Assembly: GCA_003562605.1 (NCBI GenBank)
Contig: PWUG01000423.1
Location: forward strand, 1 to 8,903
Direction of reading: 5' to 3'
DNA: 8,903 bases
Origin: Syntrophomonadaceae bacterium
Lineage (GTDB): Bacteria; Bacillota_D; Dethiobacteria; DTU022
Shown: positions 7,250 to 8,903 of the stretch, piece after piece
How the letters are laid out: every line of letters begins with the position of its first letter
Numbering within the stretch: the first letter of the stretch is position 1
Translations under genes and position numbers: made by a program
Notes under the pieces: generated by a model
What the model was told of the DNA's origin: nothing
The model's database searches: none
The model's input: only the letters and a program-made list of their open reading frames with translations

Positions 7250-7876
7250 TTAGCCGCAACAACATGAAGTATCAGGTTCAAGGCCTTCCCCAATCTCAAA
7301 ACGGCTAAAACGTCTGATCACAATATTTTCACCAATCCTGGCCATCAGGTTGGTCAGTAGTTCTTTAATATTTATATCTTCATCTTTAATGAAAGCCTGC
7401 TCCATTAAGCAATTTTCACGATAATACTTTTCAAGGCGGCCATCTACAATTTTTTCAATTATCTTTTCTGGTTTTCCATCATTTAAAGCCTGTGCCTTGA
7501 TAATCTGGCGTTCTTTTTCAAGAATTTTTTCCGGAACTTCTTCCTTGTTCAGGTAAACAGGGTTTGTTGCCGCTACCTGAAGGCAGATGTTACGGACAAA
7601 TTCACGAAATTCATCATTTCGTGCCACAAAGTCGGTTTCGCAGTTAACTTCAACCAGGACGCCTATTTTACCGCCAAGGTGAATATAGGAATCAATAATC
7701 CCCTGATTTGCGGCGCGGTCTGATCTGCGGGCGGCAGCAGACAAACCTTTTTCTCTAAGAATATCAACTGCCTTATCTTCGTTTCCACCGGCTTCCTGCA
7801 GCGCTTTCTTGCAATCCATCATGCCTGCACCGGTTTTTTCGCGAAGTGCTTTAACTACTTTTGCATCGATATGCAT
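7250..7876 (-). CDS. tsf: Elongation factor Ts (short form)
   Basis: The nucleotide exchange factor that releases GDP from EF-Tu during translation elongation. The N-terminal UBA-like domain holds [16 protein letters not shown] (11-26). The core contains [14 protein letters not shown] (77-90), whose Thr-Asp-Phe-Val (81-84) contacts EF-Tu. The second half shows the family pattern [11 protein letters not shown] (157-167). At 208 residues it is much shorter than E. coli EF-Ts (283) but in line with the short forms of Thermus and many Clostridia, so I do not treat it as truncated. The C terminus is odd: after RFEIGEGLE (192-200) it ends in Asp-Thr-Ser-Cys-Cys-Cys-Gly. The ATG at 7876 has AGGAG nine bases upstream. 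It follows rpsB by 35 bases and is closed by a terminator. Confidence 0.97.
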   Translation of the reverse strand: MHIDAKVVKALREKTGAGMMDCKKALQEAGGNEDKAVDILREKGLSAAARRSDRAANQGIIDSYIHLGGKIGVLVEVNCETDFVARNDEFREFVRNICLQVAATNPVYLNKEEVPEKILEKERQIIKAQALNDGKPEKIIEKIVDGRLEKYYRENCLMEQAFIKDEDINIKELLTNLMARIGENIVIRRFSRFEIGEGLEPDTSCCCG

Positions 7877-7911
7877 CTATGTCCACTCCTCAACTTTTCA
7901 CTTGCTTGTGA

Positions 7912-8835
7912 TTATTGATCCTCTGATTCTTTATCGCTGCTTGTATCAACGTCCATTTCTACTTGAACTACTTCCTCTTCCCCTATATCTTCGGCTTTCT
8001 CTGCTTCTGCAGCTACTTCCCCGGATGTTTCCTCAGCGGCGGCAGGTTCAGTATCCGGATCGGCAGTTTCTTTCGACAGGGCTTCAGTTTCAATTTGCAT
8101 TACTTCTTTTTCTGATTCTGCTTCAGCCCTTTCAGATTCCTCTGATGCTTCAATAATCTGCTTCCCTTCGAGAACTGCATCAGCCATGACCGAAGTGATC
8201 AGTTTGACAGCCCTGATAGCATCATCATTTCCTGGAATCAGGTAGTCAATCTCGTCAGGATCACAGTTTGTATCAACAATTGCGATTACCGGTATATCAA
8301 GTTTTCTTGCTTCCGCTACTGCGATTTTTTCTTTCCGCGGGTCAACCACGTAAACTGCATCAGGCAATTTTTTCATATTACGGATACCGCTTAAGAACTT
8401 AAGCAGTCTTTCTTTCTCATTTAGCAGTGTAAGTACTTCCTTTTTTGTCAAGCGTTCGAAAGTGCCGTCCACTTCCATCTGCTCCAGCTTTATCATACGG
8501 TCGATACGCTTGCGGATGGTGTTAAAGTTAGTTAACATTCCTCCGAGCCAGCGGTGATTTACATAATGGGCCCCGCTTCTTTCCGCTTCAAAGCGGATTG
8601 ATTCCTGGGCCTGCTTTTTAGTTCCCACAAAAATAATGTTGCCTCCATCGGCAACCAGGTCACGCACAAAATTATAGGCCGTATCCATCAATTTAACGGT
8701 TTTTTGCAGGTCAATAATGTAGATCCCGTTTCGTTCGGTGAAGATATAGTGTTTCATCTTCGGATTCCAGCGGCGGGTTTGATGTCCGAAATGGACACCC
8801 GCTTCCAACAACTGCTTCATGCTCACTCTCGCCAA
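7912..8835 (-). CDS. rpsB: 30S ribosomal protein S2 with acidic C-terminal extension
   Basis: S2 is a late-assembling protein of the small subunit that helps anchor S1 and the mRNA path in many bacteria. From the TTG at 8835 the protein has 307 residues. [20 protein letters not shown] (6-25), [15 protein letters not shown] (32-46), VGTKKQAQ (70-77), [12 protein letters not shown] (92-103), [14 protein letters not shown] (156-169) and [14 protein letters not shown] (181-194) are standard S2. The globular part ends near residue 226. Beyond it lies an 81-residue tail with about 31 Asp/Glu and only five Lys/Arg, not part of canonical S2. The frame is open to an ATG at 8874, but AAAGGAGG (8850-8843) lies inside that extension, seven bases before the TTG, so the TTG is the start. 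It leads the rpsB-tsf transcript. Confidence 0.96.
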   Translation of the reverse strand: MARVSMKQLLEAGVHFGHQTRRWNPKMKHYIFTERNGIYIIDLQKTVKLMDTAYNFVRDLVADGGNIIFVGTKKQAQESIRFEAERSGAHYVNHRWLGGMLTNFNTIRKRIDRMIKLEQMEVDGTFERLTKKEVLTLLNEKERLLKFLSGIRNMKKLPDAVYVVDPRKEKIAVAEARKLDIPVIAIVDTNCDPDEIDYLIPGNDDAIRAVKLITSVMADAVLEGKQIIEASEESERAEAESEKEVMQIETEALSKETADPDTEPAAAEETSGEVAAEAEKAEDIGEEEVVQVEMDVDTSSDKESEDQ

Positions 8836-8842
8836 ACTAATT

Positions 8843-8850
8843 CCTCCTTT
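8843..8850 (-). promoter_or_regulatory. Ribosome binding site of rpsB, deciding a TTG start
   Basis: AAAGGAGG on the minus strand, a near-perfect anti-16S match, seven bases before the TTG at 8835-8833. It excludes the upstream in-frame ATG at 8874, and the later GTG (8826) and ATG (8820) are too distant. Confidence 0.9.
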
Positions 8851-8903
8851 GGTTTTTGCCACCGCCTGGATCATTGTCCGCAGCCAAGCTTATAGCCAAC
8901 CGG

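Noticed and set aside
8836..8903. A possible upstream gene end or structured leader before rpsB, including a TTGGCT direct repeat (minus strand)
   Set aside because: One minus-strand frame is open from the window edge to a TAG just before the rpsB start, but only about 20 codons are visible and they match nothing I know. The repeat is short, and I see no stable hairpin.

Overview
The window is a stretch of conserved bacterial chromosome. It carries the translation, cell-envelope and isoprenoid gene cluster typical of Gram-positive Firmicutes, and the gene order and protein sequences point to a Clostridia-like anaerobe. Support comes from the order rpsB-tsf-pyrH-frr-uppS-cdsA-dxr-rseP-ispG, a RasP-type site-2 protease with a single PDZ domain, a short EF-Ts, strong AGGAGG-type ribosome binding sites and frequent TTG starts. 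I cannot name a genus from sequence alone.

Every convincing gene lies on the minus strand, so transcription runs from high to low coordinates. In that order: rpsB (8835-7912), tsf (7876-7250), an intrinsic terminator (7240-7213), pyrH (7140-6421), frr (6417-5860), a second intrinsic terminator (5831-5794), uppS (5771-5034), cdsA (4980-4180), dxr (4173-2998), rseP (2997-1978), ispG (1964-870), a soluble family 2 glycosyltransferase (870-223), a 138-base gap with a stem-loop and a possible tiny ORF, and the first 28 codons of rimP (84-1), cut by the window edge. No stretch longer than 300 bases lacks a gene.

The genes form three functional blocks. The first is translation: S2, EF-Ts, ribosome recycling factor and, at the far end, RimP. 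UMP kinase sits between tsf and frr, as in most bacteria. The second is lipid and isoprenoid supply. Dxr and IspG are two steps of the MEP pathway, UppS makes the undecaprenyl carrier lipid precursor, and CdsA makes CDP-diacylglycerol. The third is membrane quality control by the intramembrane protease RseP/RasP. From uppS to the glycosyltransferase the genes are packed tightly (0-14 base gaps after cdsA, one 1-base overlap), which suggests one transcript. The two terminators divide the cluster into rpsB-tsf, pyrH-frr and uppS onward, so it is probably not a simple single operon.

This is essentially a housekeeping region and I found no defence system, mobile element or CRISPR array. The points worth a second look are regulatory and peripheral: a terminator with a competing hairpin just before uppS, a terminator between tsf and pyrH, an 81-residue acidic tail on S2, a Cys-Cys-Cys-Gly end on EF-Ts, a glycosyltransferase where proS and polC often lie in other Firmicutes, and a stem-loop with a short ORF ahead of rimP.
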